Assembly (NCBI GenBank): GCA_035507035.1
Contig: DATJOJ010000025.1
Location: 1 to 64,000, forward strand
DNA from: DATJOJ01 sp035507035
GTDB lineage: Bacteria > Acidobacteriota > Terriglobia > Terriglobales > Acidobacteriaceae
Direction of reading: 5' to 3'
Length of the DNA: 64,000 nt
A program made the translations under genes and the position numbers. The notes beneath the pieces were generated by a model. It had not been told where the DNA came from. It made no database searches and was given only the letters and a program-made list of their open reading frames with translations. Shown here one piece after another: positions 1-6,694 of the stretch. Each line of letters opens with the position of its first letter. Positions within the stretch are counted from its first letter, which is position 1.

Positions 1-180
1 GAAGTTCGGTTGTGATAACCGCTGAATGCATATAAGCGGGAAGCACTCCTCAAGATGAGATCTCCCAACCCGTAAGGGATAAGAAGGGCCCAGGAAGACT
101 ACCTGGTTGATAGGCAGGAGGTGGAAGCGCAGTGATGCGTGCAGCTTACCTGTACTAATCGCCCGTTCGGCTTGACCATA
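1..180 (+). rRNA. rrl: 23S ribosomal RNA, 3' end (partial)
   Basis: The first about 180 bases match the conserved 3' end of bacterial 23S rRNA: the GCTGAATGCATATAAGCGGG block, the AAGATGAGATCTCCC stretch, and the closing helix ending in TGTACTAATCGCCC and GGCTTGACCATA. The 5' part lies outside the window. The exact 3' end is estimated from the family pattern. An intact 5S gene follows about 275 bases later. Confidence 0.95.
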
Positions 181-199
181 AAATTTACTCGGAACATCA

Positions 200-444
200 G
201 TCGTTGGTCGTTCGTCGTTGGTCCTTGGTCAGAACCTGGACCGAGACAACGAATAGTCTCACTCCTGCCAGAACTTGGGCGGGGCAGAGATGACGATCAG
301 CGGCTGTGCGCCGACGAAATTCTCGAGTCTTGTCGATTAACGTAATACCCAATCTATTCAGTTGTGAGGCATTGTCCTCGCGATCTTTCAAAAGTTCGCA
401 GCCAGAGTTCTTGGCCAACGACGAAGGGCCAAGGACGAACGACG
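200..444. repeat. inverted dispersed repeat in the 23S-5S spacer
   Basis: The spacer holds a plus-oriented copy (200-230, TCGTTGGTCGTTCGTCG core) and a minus-oriented copy (411-444, CGACGAAGGGCCAAGGACG core) of one dispersed repeat, so the transcript could fold into a long stem of about 30 imperfect pairs enclosing about 180 bases. Related sequence lies inside imuA (6490-6520) and dnaE2 (11158-11192). No tRNA is seen in the spacer. A role in rRNA processing is inference. Confidence 0.7.
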
Positions 445-455
445 CTGCTACGATT

Positions 456-573
<118 letters not shown>

Positions 574-578
574 TAAAT

Positions 579-618
579 AAAGGCCACGTTGCGAAAGCAA
601 TGTGGCCTTTTCCTTTTA
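579..618 (+). terminator. rho-independent terminator of the rRNA operon
   Basis: The stem AGGCCACgTTGC / GCAAtGTGGCCT with a GAAA tetraloop (581-608) is followed by a T-rich run (TTTTCCTTTT). It ends the 23S-5S transcript. The same position behind each 5S remnant carries a different but analogous hairpin. Confidence 0.9.
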
Positions 619-699
619 GGGACGCTTTCTCTCAGCAAATTCCATATTGGATTTGAACCAATTTATGCACTGGAATTTTGTTTGGGATTCGTTGATGAC

Positions 700-915
700 A
701 TGCGATTGGGTGGTAAACTTCGGCCAACCACTGAATTGGAGATGAAGCAATTGCCTTCCAAGCCGGATCGCCCTGATACCCTCACACCGCAGGAGTGGAA
801 CCGTATAACCGACTCATTGTTGAATCTGAGCTCTATTGTCAGCGAGAAACAATCGGGAGGCGCATCCGGGAAGGAAGAGCCGATAGTAAAATCGGAGAAG
901 CAGCGGTACAGTTAA
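700..915 (+). CDS. small hypothetical protein upstream of the HAD hydrolase
   Basis: A 71-residue frame starting at ATG 700 ends 27 bases before the HAD gene. The frame stays open further upstream to 589, but that part would overlap the 5S terminator, so the internal ATG is preferred. The product is hydrophilic, with a proline/threonine-rich stretch (PDRPDTLTPQEWNR) and a lysine/glutamate-rich C-terminus. No recognised family, signal peptide or membrane segment, and no clear ribosome binding site. It may be a partner of the HAD gene or a chance frame. Confidence 0.4.
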   Translation: MRLGGKLRPTTELEMKQLPSKPDRPDTLTPQEWNRITDSLLNLSSIVSEKQSGGASGKEEPIVKSEKQRYS

Positions 916-942
916 GTATCCCACCCGAGGTGTGGACTGCTC

Positions 943-1830
943 GTGAGCGATGTAGTCTCTACTGAGATTGTTGCTCTCATTTTCGACTTCGACGACACGC
1001 TAGCGCCAGACTCCACCACGAAGCTTCTAAAGAACGGCGGCATTGACACCAATAAATTTTGGCAAAACGCGAGGACCCTTGTCGAACAGGGTTACGACCA
1101 GCCGAGCGCGTACCTTAAGCTGATTCTCGACAACGTAGGAGAAGGTAAGGCTTTGGGAGGCCTGACGAACGCCAGACTGAGGGATTTCGGCGCCTCCTTG
1201 GATCGTGACTTTTACCCCGGTCTGCCTGGATTCTTTGATGAAATCCGCGACGACGTGAGGAGCAACTACAGAAACATCCAGATCGAGTTCTATATAGTCT
1301 CGGGAGGGCTGTATGAGGTCGTAGCTGGGAGCGCGATAGTAAGGAAGTACTTCAAGGCGATATATGGCTGCCACCTGGCCGGAGATAAGGAAGAAGGAAT
1401 ACTGAAATTCGTGAAGCGAAGCATCACCTTTACCGAGAAGACGCGATTCATATACGAAATCCATAAAGGCCTGGATCCGCGCGAGACCGCGAGAAACCCG
1501 GCACTGGTCAACAAGTTCATACCGCAAGAACAACGGCGGATACCATTAAGCAACATGATCTACGTTGGAGACGGGCTGACTGATATCCCGTGCTTTTCGT
1601 TACTCAAATCCACTGGCGGTCTTGGATTCGGAGTCTTCGATCCGAAGCAAGAGAAAAAGGCCAAGACAGCCCTAGAAGAATTTCTCCAGACAGATCGCGT
1701 TATCAGCATGCACGCGCCAAACTACGAGAAGGGCGCCGACCTTGGGGCGATCCTACGTGCAGCGGTGGCGAACAGATGCACGGCGATCCAGCTACATCGC
1801 GAGCAACCGCGGCGCGAGCCCAAGCGTTGA
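943..1830 (+). CDS. HAD-superfamily hydrolase
   Basis: A 295-residue protein with the haloacid dehalogenase signature. Motif I is DFDDTLAPD near residues 16-24 (nucleophile Asp and +2 Asp), a serine-glycine motif II lies in YIVSGG (about residue 120), and motif IV is GDGLTD (about residue 209). The likely chemistry is phosphomonoester hydrolysis with Mg2+; the substrate cannot be told. The start is GTG at 943. The gene sits alone between the intact 5S/terminator and the first 5S remnant, which suggests it arrived as a cassette. No membrane segments are visible. HAD membership is certain; the role is unknown. Confidence 0.8.
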   Translation: MSDVVSTEIVALIFDFDDTLAPDSTTKLLKNGGIDTNKFWQNARTLVEQGYDQPSAYLKLILDNVGEGKALGGLTNARLRDFGASLDRDFYPGLPGFFDEIRDDVRSNYRNIQIEFYIVSGGLYEVVAGSAIVRKYFKAIYGCHLAGDKEEGILKFVKRSITFTEKTRFIYEIHKGLDPRETARNPALVNKFIPQEQRRIPLSNMIYVGDGLTDIPCFSLLKSTGGLGFGVFDPKQEKKAKTALEEFLQTDRVISMHAPNYEKGADLGAILRAAVANRCTAIQLHREQPRREPKR

Positions 1831-1899
1831 CTTACGCTCCGGCCTCTCGTGTTGCCAAACCCGGTGCCCTAATTCCCGCGTTCTGTGTGAGTAGTGACA

Positions 1900-1960
1900 G
1901 CGAAAGTGTGTGGGAGCCCTTCGGCTGCGCTCAGGGTAAACTCCGGTCGTTGCCGGCATA
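1900..1960 (+). pseudogene. 5S rRNA 3'-tail remnant, copy 1
   Basis: CGAAAGTGTGTGGGAG (1901-1916) and GGTCGTTGCCGGCATAAATA (from 1944) match the 3' end and trailer of the 5S gene. They are split by an inserted segment of about 27 bases (CCCTTCGGCTGCGCTCAGGG). The 5' three quarters of 5S are missing, so it cannot encode a working 5S. Confidence 0.75.
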
Positions 1961-1963
1961 AAT

Positions 1964-2002
1964 AAAGGCCGTTGAGAGAAATCTCGACGGCCTTTTCCTT
2001 TG
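1964..2002 (+). terminator. terminator behind 5S remnant 1
   Basis: The stem AAGGCCGTTGAGA / TCTCGACGGCCTT (1965-1977 with 1982-1994, one G-T pair) is followed by TTTTCCTTT. It is placed exactly as the terminator of the intact 5S gene but with different stem sequence. It can end transcripts of the HAD gene. Confidence 0.8.
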
Positions 2003-2010
2003 ATACAAGA

Positions 2011-2097
2011 TCCTTCGACTCCGCTGCGCTCCGCTCAGGATTTCGGCAGAAGGCTCTCGCTCGCAAGGTGCGCTCGCTCACGCCTTCTAAACGCCTC
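2011..2097 (+). repeat. dispersed about 85-bp repeat, copy 1
   Basis: This starts with TCCTTCGACTCCGCTGCGC and CTCAGGATTTCG, runs through GCTCGCTCACGCC and ends CGCCTCAA. Related copies are at 31853-31935 and 37408-37493. It is rich in short CGCT units able to fold. No coding capacity or transposase; it resembles the intergenic repeats seen widely in acidobacterial genomes. Confidence 0.6.
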
Positions 2098-2190
2098 AAG
2101 TTAAGCCCCGCAGGGCCGATGGTACTGCACGCGAAAGTGTGTGGGAGCCCTTCGGCTGCGCTCAGGGTAAACTCCGGTCGTTGCCGGCAT
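2098..2190 (+). pseudogene. 5S rRNA 3'-tail remnant, copy 2
   Basis: Bases 2098-2147 are identical to 5S positions 506-555 (AAGTTAAGCCCCGCAGGGCC onward). Then comes the same inserted segment as in copy 1, then GGTCGTTGCCGGCATAAATA. The shared insertion shows copies 1 and 2 descend from one already altered 5S tail. The 5' half is missing. Confidence 0.85.
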
Positions 2191-2194
2191 AAAT

Positions 2195-2232
2195 AAAGGC
2201 ACCATTCAGAGATGAATGTGGCCTTTGCCTTT
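2195..2232 (+). terminator. terminator behind 5S remnant 2
   Basis: The stem AAAGGC-CATTC / GAATG-GCCTTT with two mismatched pairs (2195-2226) is followed by a T-rich stretch. It also faces the 3' end of the minus-strand parE gene at 2244, so it may act on both strands. Confidence 0.65.
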
Positions 2233-2243
2233 GTGCGCCGAAG

Positions 2244-2555
2244 TCAGATTCGAGTGCGGAGCATGGCCGCGATGGTGCGAGGATTGCGCCGGCCATGGAG
2301 CACGGCGATGACGGCGATTGGATTCTCTTCTGGAGCGTACGCAAGGATGTATTCCCGCACGACGTGAAAGCGCAGCGGGCGGTTGGTCAGATCGGCGCGG
2401 GGATGACCCACGAATGGAAATGGCGCCAAGGACTGAATGGCCTGATAGATTTCCTCGATGACCCGATCGGCGGCGTCGAGGCTGTCGCTCGCGATGTACT
2501 CCCAGATTTCGTTTAAGTCTTGGGCAGCGCCTGGATGAAGGACGAACTGGCTCAT
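2244..2555 (-). CDS. parE: ParE/RelE-family toxin of a type II toxin-antitoxin pair
   Basis: A 103-residue protein with the ParE/RelE plasmid-stabilisation pattern: an N-terminal LHPGAAQDLNEIWEYI helix, FPFVGHPRADL in the middle, RFHVVREYILAYAP strands and a C-terminal AVLHGRRNP. ParE toxins usually poison DNA gyrase, RelE toxins cut mRNA on ribosomes; sequence alone does not separate these. Its ATG overlaps the antitoxin stop by four bases (2552-2555), so translation is coupled and the pair is one operon. It lies between 5S remnants 2 and 3. Length is normal for the family. Confidence 0.85.
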   Translation of the reverse strand: MSQFVLHPGAAQDLNEIWEYIASDSLDAADRVIEEIYQAIQSLAPFPFVGHPRADLTNRPLRFHVVREYILAYAPEENPIAVIAVLHGRRNPRTIAAMLRTRI

Positions 2556-2794
2556 GAGCCGGAACGACGTTGAGCGGCCTTCTTTCGGAGTTCGGCGAAT
2601 GCAGCGTCACCGTCGACTGTTGCTCGGCCGCTCTTGAGGTCGTCGTAGCGGCTATCCAGCATTTCTCGAGTCTGATTCATCTCCTGCAGATAGGACGCCA
2701 AGGCATCTTCAACCAAGTCGCTTGGCTCGCGGCCGGTCCTGCTGGCAAGTTCTTGCAGTCGCGATTCGGTTTCCGGGCGAAAGTTCAATTCCAT
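2552..2794 (-). CDS. parD: ParD-like antitoxin
   Basis: An 80-residue protein read just before parE. The N-terminus (MELNFRPETESRLQELASRTG) fits a ribbon-helix-helix DNA-binding domain, followed by a charged C-terminal tail (DSRYDDLKSG) of the kind that wraps the toxin. The order antitoxin-toxin and the ATGA overlap are typical. Autoregulation of the promoter upstream of 2794 is expected from the family; no operator was picked out. Confidence 0.85.
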   Translation of the reverse strand: MELNFRPETESRLQELASRTGREPSDLVEDALASYLQEMNQTREMLDSRYDDLKSGRATVDGDAAFAELRKKAAQRRSGS

Positions 2795-2841
2795 GAGAGT
2801 AGTGTAGCAGGGAGCAATGGGTGGTCAAGTGAACTGCAGCT

Positions 2842-2908
2842 CTTCCATCCCGAGCACGGCGGGAGCCCTCGGCCGCGCTCAGGGTAAACTCTGGCCGTTG
2901 CCGGCGTT
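2842..2908 (+). pseudogene. 5S rRNA remnant, copy 3
   Basis: TTCCATCCCGAGCACGG resembles the 5S core CCCATCCCGAACACGG, followed after a deletion by GGGAG, the inserted segment also present in copies 1 and 2, and a diverged GGCCGTTGCCGGCGTTATA trailer. It is the most decayed of the three. Confidence 0.7.
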
Positions 2909-2910
2909 AT

Positions 2911-2950
2911 AAAGGCGACATTCAGAGATGAGTGTCGCCTTTGCCTTTTA
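2911..2950 (+). terminator. terminator behind 5S remnant 3
   Basis: AAAGGCGACA / TGTCGCCTTT forms a perfect 10-bp stem, extended by TTC/GAG, with loop AGAGAT and a T-rich tail (TTGCCTTTTATTG). The loop equals that of the terminator at 2195, so the two hairpins are related. Confidence 0.8.
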
Positions 2951-3165
2951 TTGTGCGTAAGGCGAACACTCTTGTCCGCCGCTTTTATCCGCCACAGCCG
3001 GGCAGATTTACCACCCCACCCGTTTGATCCCAGCCACCAGGTCAAAATGGCGATCCCGGCTCGACAAGGGAAGCGAATGCTGCCCGCAAAGCGCCGCGAT
3101 CCAAACGTCATTGGTCGGAATCGGCTTGCCGGCTCGCTTCGCTCGGCATGACAGATTTATATGGA

Positions 3166-3921
3166 TTAGCCTTTGCGCAGGCTTCTGACGATCTCTTTCA
3201 CCAGGTGAGCGTCGGTCATGTCGTAGAGATCTTCCGGGGGCTGCAAGGCGCCGCCGAAGGTCACGTCGCGATGGGCGTGAGTGGAGCGATCTTCCATCTT
3301 AACTTTTGCCCAGGCGGTCATGTGAATTTGGCGGCAGCGAGTGCGGCGAACGATGTCGTTCATGTTGTAAGGACGGATACCGCCGCCGGGAAGAATCTCG
3401 ATTCGCTTGCCGGCACGTTCGACTAGTTTCGCGATCAGTTCGGCACCTTCCGGCGCGCTGTCTTTTTGTCCGCTGCTGAGGATACGAGTGATGCCGAGGT
3501 CAATGAGTTGATCGAGAGCTTGGAAGGGGTCGGGAGTGACATCGAAAGCACGATGAAAGACGGCTTGGCGATCGCCGATGATGCGTCGGATGCGCGCGGT
3601 GCGGCGCGGGTCGATGCGGCCGTTTGGTTTCAATATGCCGAAGACGACACCGTCGACGCCGGCATCGATGGCAGCTGTAGTATCGCGTTCCATGGTGGCG
3701 AATTCTGCAGCGGTGTAGCAGAAGCCTCCGCCGCGCGGGCGCACCATGGCGATCACGGGAATTTTGAGCCGACGATTGGCTTCCTGGATGGTTCCGATCG
3801 AGGGAGTGAGTCCGCCGAGAAAGAGCGCGGAGCAAAGTTCGACCCGATCGGCGCCGCCGGCTTCGGACTGAATGGCGTCGTCGATCGATCCGCAACAGAT
3901 TTCGAGCAAGATTTTTGGCAT
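3166..3921 (-). CDS. cutC: CutC family protein
   Basis: A 251-residue TIM-barrel protein of the CutC family, whose first strand shows the characteristic LEICCGSIDDA, followed by GGADRVELCSAL (about residues 22-33), MVRPRGGGFCYT (about 59), VFGIL and FHRAFD (about 120). CutC was linked to copper homeostasis in E. coli; its enzymatic role remains unclear. Length matches the family, and it starts at ATG 3921. A short gap separates its 5' end from the convergent-side region of the next minus-strand gene; it is probably transcribed alone. Confidence 0.92.
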   Translation of the reverse strand: MPKILLEICCGSIDDAIQSEAGGADRVELCSALFLGGLTPSIGTIQEANRRLKIPVIAMVRPRGGGFCYTAAEFATMERDTTAAIDAGVDGVVFGILKPNGRIDPRRTARIRRIIGDRQAVFHRAFDVTPDPFQALDQLIDLGITRILSSGQKDSAPEGAELIAKLVERAGKRIEILPGGGIRPYNMNDIVRRTRCRQIHMTAWAKVKMEDRSTHAHRDVTFGGALQPPEDLYDMTDAHLVKEIVRSLRKG

Positions 3922-4033
3922 GGAAACATGATAGCGGGAAGGGGCAACAGCGGATTCCTGGCGGCCAAGCGGCAGGGGATGGAAAGGGATTACGAGAATC
4001 TGCGGCGCGGCTTTAGCCGCGCCGCTTCCGCAA

Positions 4034-5302
4034 CTATTGCAATGTCAGTTTGAATACGACACCGCAGCCCTGGCCGTAATCACATCCGTCAGCCAGGCCG
4101 CCCAAATAAGTCGTGCCGTAAAGGGTGTTCGGGCCGCCCCAGGTCATCGTGCCAAACGGGGATGCGCCATCGCCCGCACCAGCAAAGTCGTGGAGCTTGG
4201 TGTAGTTTCCCTGGGTATCCAGTTTGAAAAGAGATCCCCAGTTATAATCCGCGGCGCCGGTCGTCGAACCGTACAGATTGCCGGCCGCGTCCACCACCAC
4301 CCCCGCCATGGGGCCGATGCCGTCCTTTAGTAGGAAGCGGTACAGAATGGTCTCGTTGCCCTGAGTGTCAATCTTAAAGACAACGCCGCAGCCCTCGCCG
4401 ACGGTTGTGCACAGACTACCGCCCACGAGCGTGGTGCCATAAAGATTCCCGGCTTTGTCGATGGTCAAAATGCCAGAAGGAAGGGCGCCATCCGGGATAC
4501 CTGTAAAGCTGTGGAGCACCGTCAGGACGCCACTCGGGGTGATTTTAAAGACGTTGCCGTAGCCTGCACCTCCTGAATTCGCCGTGCCGTACAGGTTGCC
4601 CTGCGAATCCATGACTAAGCCTCCGGCGGGCGAGCAGCCATCCCCGCCCTTGAAGTTGTGAAAGATGCTAAATTGGCCGGTTTTCGTGAGACGGTAAATG
4701 GTGCCGCATCCTCCTTGAAAGCCGTTTCCGCCTCCGGCGGTCGTGCCGTAGAGCGAACCGTCTTTCGCCACGATCAAGCCGGTTTGCGGCTCTTCGCCGT
4801 CATTGGGAGGGCCTTGGAAGCGATGCACGATAATCTCCTTGCCTTCCGCGGTCAGCGCATAGATCGTTCCCAGTCCGATCTGGCCATTCATTCCGCCGTA
4901 TTGGGTTGTATCGATGATGTCGCCTGCATTGTTCCGCAAGAGATTGCCCCATACGGGCTGTCTTCCATCCACATTGCCTTCGAAAGTGTGGAGCACGGTT
5001 TCGTTGCCCGAAGGATCTAGCTTGAAGACCACACCGCAGCCGTGAAAGGCGCCACAAGCGCTGTTGTTGCCTCTGACTTCGGTGGTTCCGTAGAGGTTGC
5101 CCGCGTTATCGGCGACCACGCCCGCGTATGGCCAACCGCCGTCGGTGCCGCCAGTGAAGGTATAGAGAACGGTGTAAGTTTGTGCTTGTGCCGGCAACGC
5201 GAGCATGGCCGTAAGGGTCAGTGAAAACGTCAGCGCCAGCAGAAAATGTGTGGTGCGCGAGTTGAAGATGGGCATCGGTTGTTGCGAGGATTTTTTGCGC
5301 AT
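4034..5302 (-). CDS. secreted GloVer-type tandem repeat protein
   Basis: A 422-residue exported protein. The ATG at 5302 is chosen because AAGGCGGA lies 11-12 bases upstream and the signal peptide (FLLALTFSLTLTAMLALPAQA) then sits at the N-terminus; an ATG at 5374 gives a longer, unlikely leader. The mature part has about eight repeats of roughly 45 residues with the core GNLYGTT and a GVVFKLD strand, the choice-of-anchor GloVer repeat that probably folds as a beta-propeller. Function unknown. A Pho-box-like direct repeat lies about 200 bases upstream. Confidence 0.8.
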   Translation of the reverse strand: MRKKSSQQPMPIFNSRTTHFLLALTFSLTLTAMLALPAQAQTYTVLYTFTGGTDGGWPYAGVVADNAGNLYGTTEVRGNNSACGAFHGCGVVFKLDPSGNETVLHTFEGNVDGRQPVWGNLLRNNAGDIIDTTQYGGMNGQIGLGTIYALTAEGKEIIVHRFQGPPNDGEEPQTGLIVAKDGSLYGTTAGGGNGFQGGCGTIYRLTKTGQFSIFHNFKGGDGCSPAGGLVMDSQGNLYGTANSGGAGYGNVFKITPSGVLTVLHSFTGIPDGALPSGILTIDKAGNLYGTTLVGGSLCTTVGEGCGVVFKIDTQGNETILYRFLLKDGIGPMAGVVVDAAGNLYGSTTGAADYNWGSLFKLDTQGNYTKLHDFAGAGDGASPFGTMTWGGPNTLYGTTYLGGLADGCDYGQGCGVVFKLTLQ

Positions 5303-5494
5303 AGTTGGAATTCCGCCTTTTGTTTTTGGTCTGGAGTGGGGAGAGTTGGGTTTATGAGGATTTGCGATCAGCATGGGAATGGTAGTGTCGTTCCTGTCTT
5401 GTGAAAAGGACGTGCATCACAGGGGCATTGTTTGTGCCGATCAATTCGGCGGTCGGAACCTTACCATAGCTCCAGCGGGAAGATGTAAAGGGAG

Positions 5495-5510
5495 TGTCAA
5501 AAGTATGTCA
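5495..5510. promoter_or_regulatory. Pho-box-like direct repeat upstream of the GloVer gene
   Basis: TGTCA occurs at 5495-5499 and again at 5506-5510, an 11-bp period. On the strand of the gene it reads TTGACA-N5-TTGACA, the spacing of PhoB/PhoP-type boxes bound by OmpR-family regulators. A three-unit version lies at 55957-55983. Part of it could also serve as a -35 element. Confidence 0.45.
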
Positions 5511-5588
5511 AATGGGGCAACGGGCAAGGTGTTTGAGTCGTAGCAGGCCGATAATTCTCAGTTGAGTCTAAGAGGTTGACGGCGGCAT

Positions 5589-5671
5589 AACCCTCATTTT
5601 TAAGGGTTTCAACTCCATTTTTAAAATTGTTTTCTTTCTCATTGACAACCACCCTTTACCGGTAGCAAAAT
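5589..5671 (+). promoter_or_regulatory. candidate control region of the imuA-imuB-dnaE2 cassette
   Basis: The AT-rich stretch before imuA holds an inverted repeat AACCCT-N8-AGGGTT (5589-5608) and a TTGACA (5642-5647) with a weak -10 candidate CAAAAT 18 bases further (5666-5671). A LexA operator is expected for this cassette, but the acidobacterial LexA motif is not known to me, so none is assigned. Nothing else is recognisable between 5303 and 5755. Confidence 0.3.
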
Positions 5672-5755
5672 TTCTAGTGGCGAATAAAAAGCGAAACTAT
5701 CCGCTTCCGCCGCGGGCTTGACCCTGCCTGATGTTCCCTGAAATCCGAGGTATGC

Positions 5756-6664
5756 ATGGCGTTATTTCCAATGATTCCGAATGCAGACCATCCCGTTGCC
5801 TTCGACTCGAAATGGCCGACGCAGATTGCGGAGCGGCTCGCGGCCCATCCTCAGCTTGCGCAAGTCGTGCCTGCTTCGCGGCTCGAAGTGCGTCCGGTGC
5901 CGGAAATGGTTTCCTGCGGGATCCGCGAGATCGATGCGCTCACCGGCGGGTTACCGCGTGGATGTTTGACGGAAATTTGCGGCGGAGCTTCCTCCGGCCG
6001 CACCAGTTTGCTATTGGCAACTCTGGCCGCGGCGACACAACGGCAGGAAGCCTGCGCGCTGGTGGATGGAAGCGATGCGTTCGATCCGGTTTCGGCAGAG
6101 AGCGCAGGAGTGCAGTTTGAACGAGTGCTGTGGGTGCGGTGCGGCCAGAGCAAATCCAATTCACCACAGAAACACCCTTCGGCTACCCCCGCGGCTTCGG
6201 CAAAACGGGCAGGCTTCGACACAGAGAAGAAATTTGGCTCAAAGCAAATAGAAAAGGGAGTTGCTGTCGAGCAGGCCCTGCGCGTCACCGATCTGCTGTT
6301 GCAAAGCGGCGGCTTTGGATTGGTCATTATTGATCTCGGCGATGTGACCATCAAAATTGCGCGCCGCATTCCTCTGACTTCCTGGTTTCGCTTTCAACGC
6401 GCGGTTGAGCGTACACCGACGGTGCTGTTTGTCGTTAGCCAGGCGCCGTGTACGCAGAGCGCCGCGCTGTTGGTGAGGATGAAAACCAAGTCGTTGGCTG
6501 TTGGTCGTTGGCCGTTGGCGCCAACGCGATCGTCACTTCCAGTTCCATCGCACGCGCAACTTTTCGAGGGGCTTCATATCGAAGGGGAGATTTTGCGATC
6601 GCGAATGCAACGCAAGCCGTCGCAGTCGGTCATAGTTTTTGAAACTGCGTCAAGAACAGGATGA
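5756..6664 (+). CDS. imuA: ImuA-like RecA-fold protein of the translesion mutasome
   Basis: A 302-residue protein, first gene of the imuA-imuB-dnaE2 set. RecA-like features: IDALTGGLPRG, a Walker-A-like GGASSGRTS at about residues 75-84, and a hydrophobic Walker-B-like GLVIIDLGD near 190. ImuA proteins assist the ImuB-DnaE2 error-prone polymerase after DNA damage. GAGG six bases before ATG 5756 supports the start. Two low-complexity insertions derive from dispersed repeats: about residues 132-163 and about 245-255 (KSLAVGRWPLA, the TCGTTGGCTGTTGGTCG repeat). imuB starts 30 bases downstream. Confidence 0.82.
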   Translation: MALFPMIPNADHPVAFDSKWPTQIAERLAAHPQLAQVVPASRLEVRPVPEMVSCGIREIDALTGGLPRGCLTEICGGASSGRTSLLLATLAAATQRQEACALVDGSDAFDPVSAESAGVQFERVLWVRCGQSKSNSPQKHPSATPAASAKRAGFDTEKKFGSKQIEKGVAVEQALRVTDLLLQSGGFGLVIIDLGDVTIKIARRIPLTSWFRFQRAVERTPTVLFVVSQAPCTQSAALLVRMKTKSLAVGRWPLAPTRSSLPVPSHAQLFEGLHIEGEILRSRMQRKPSQSVIVFETASRTG

Positions 6665-6694
6665 CTGTAATCAATTTCTCAATGACTCAATCCC

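Noticed and set aside
3466..4053. A 195-codon plus-strand frame antisense to cutC
   Set aside because: cutC has clear family motifs on the other strand; the plus frame has no recognisable domain and extends into the next gene's 3' end.
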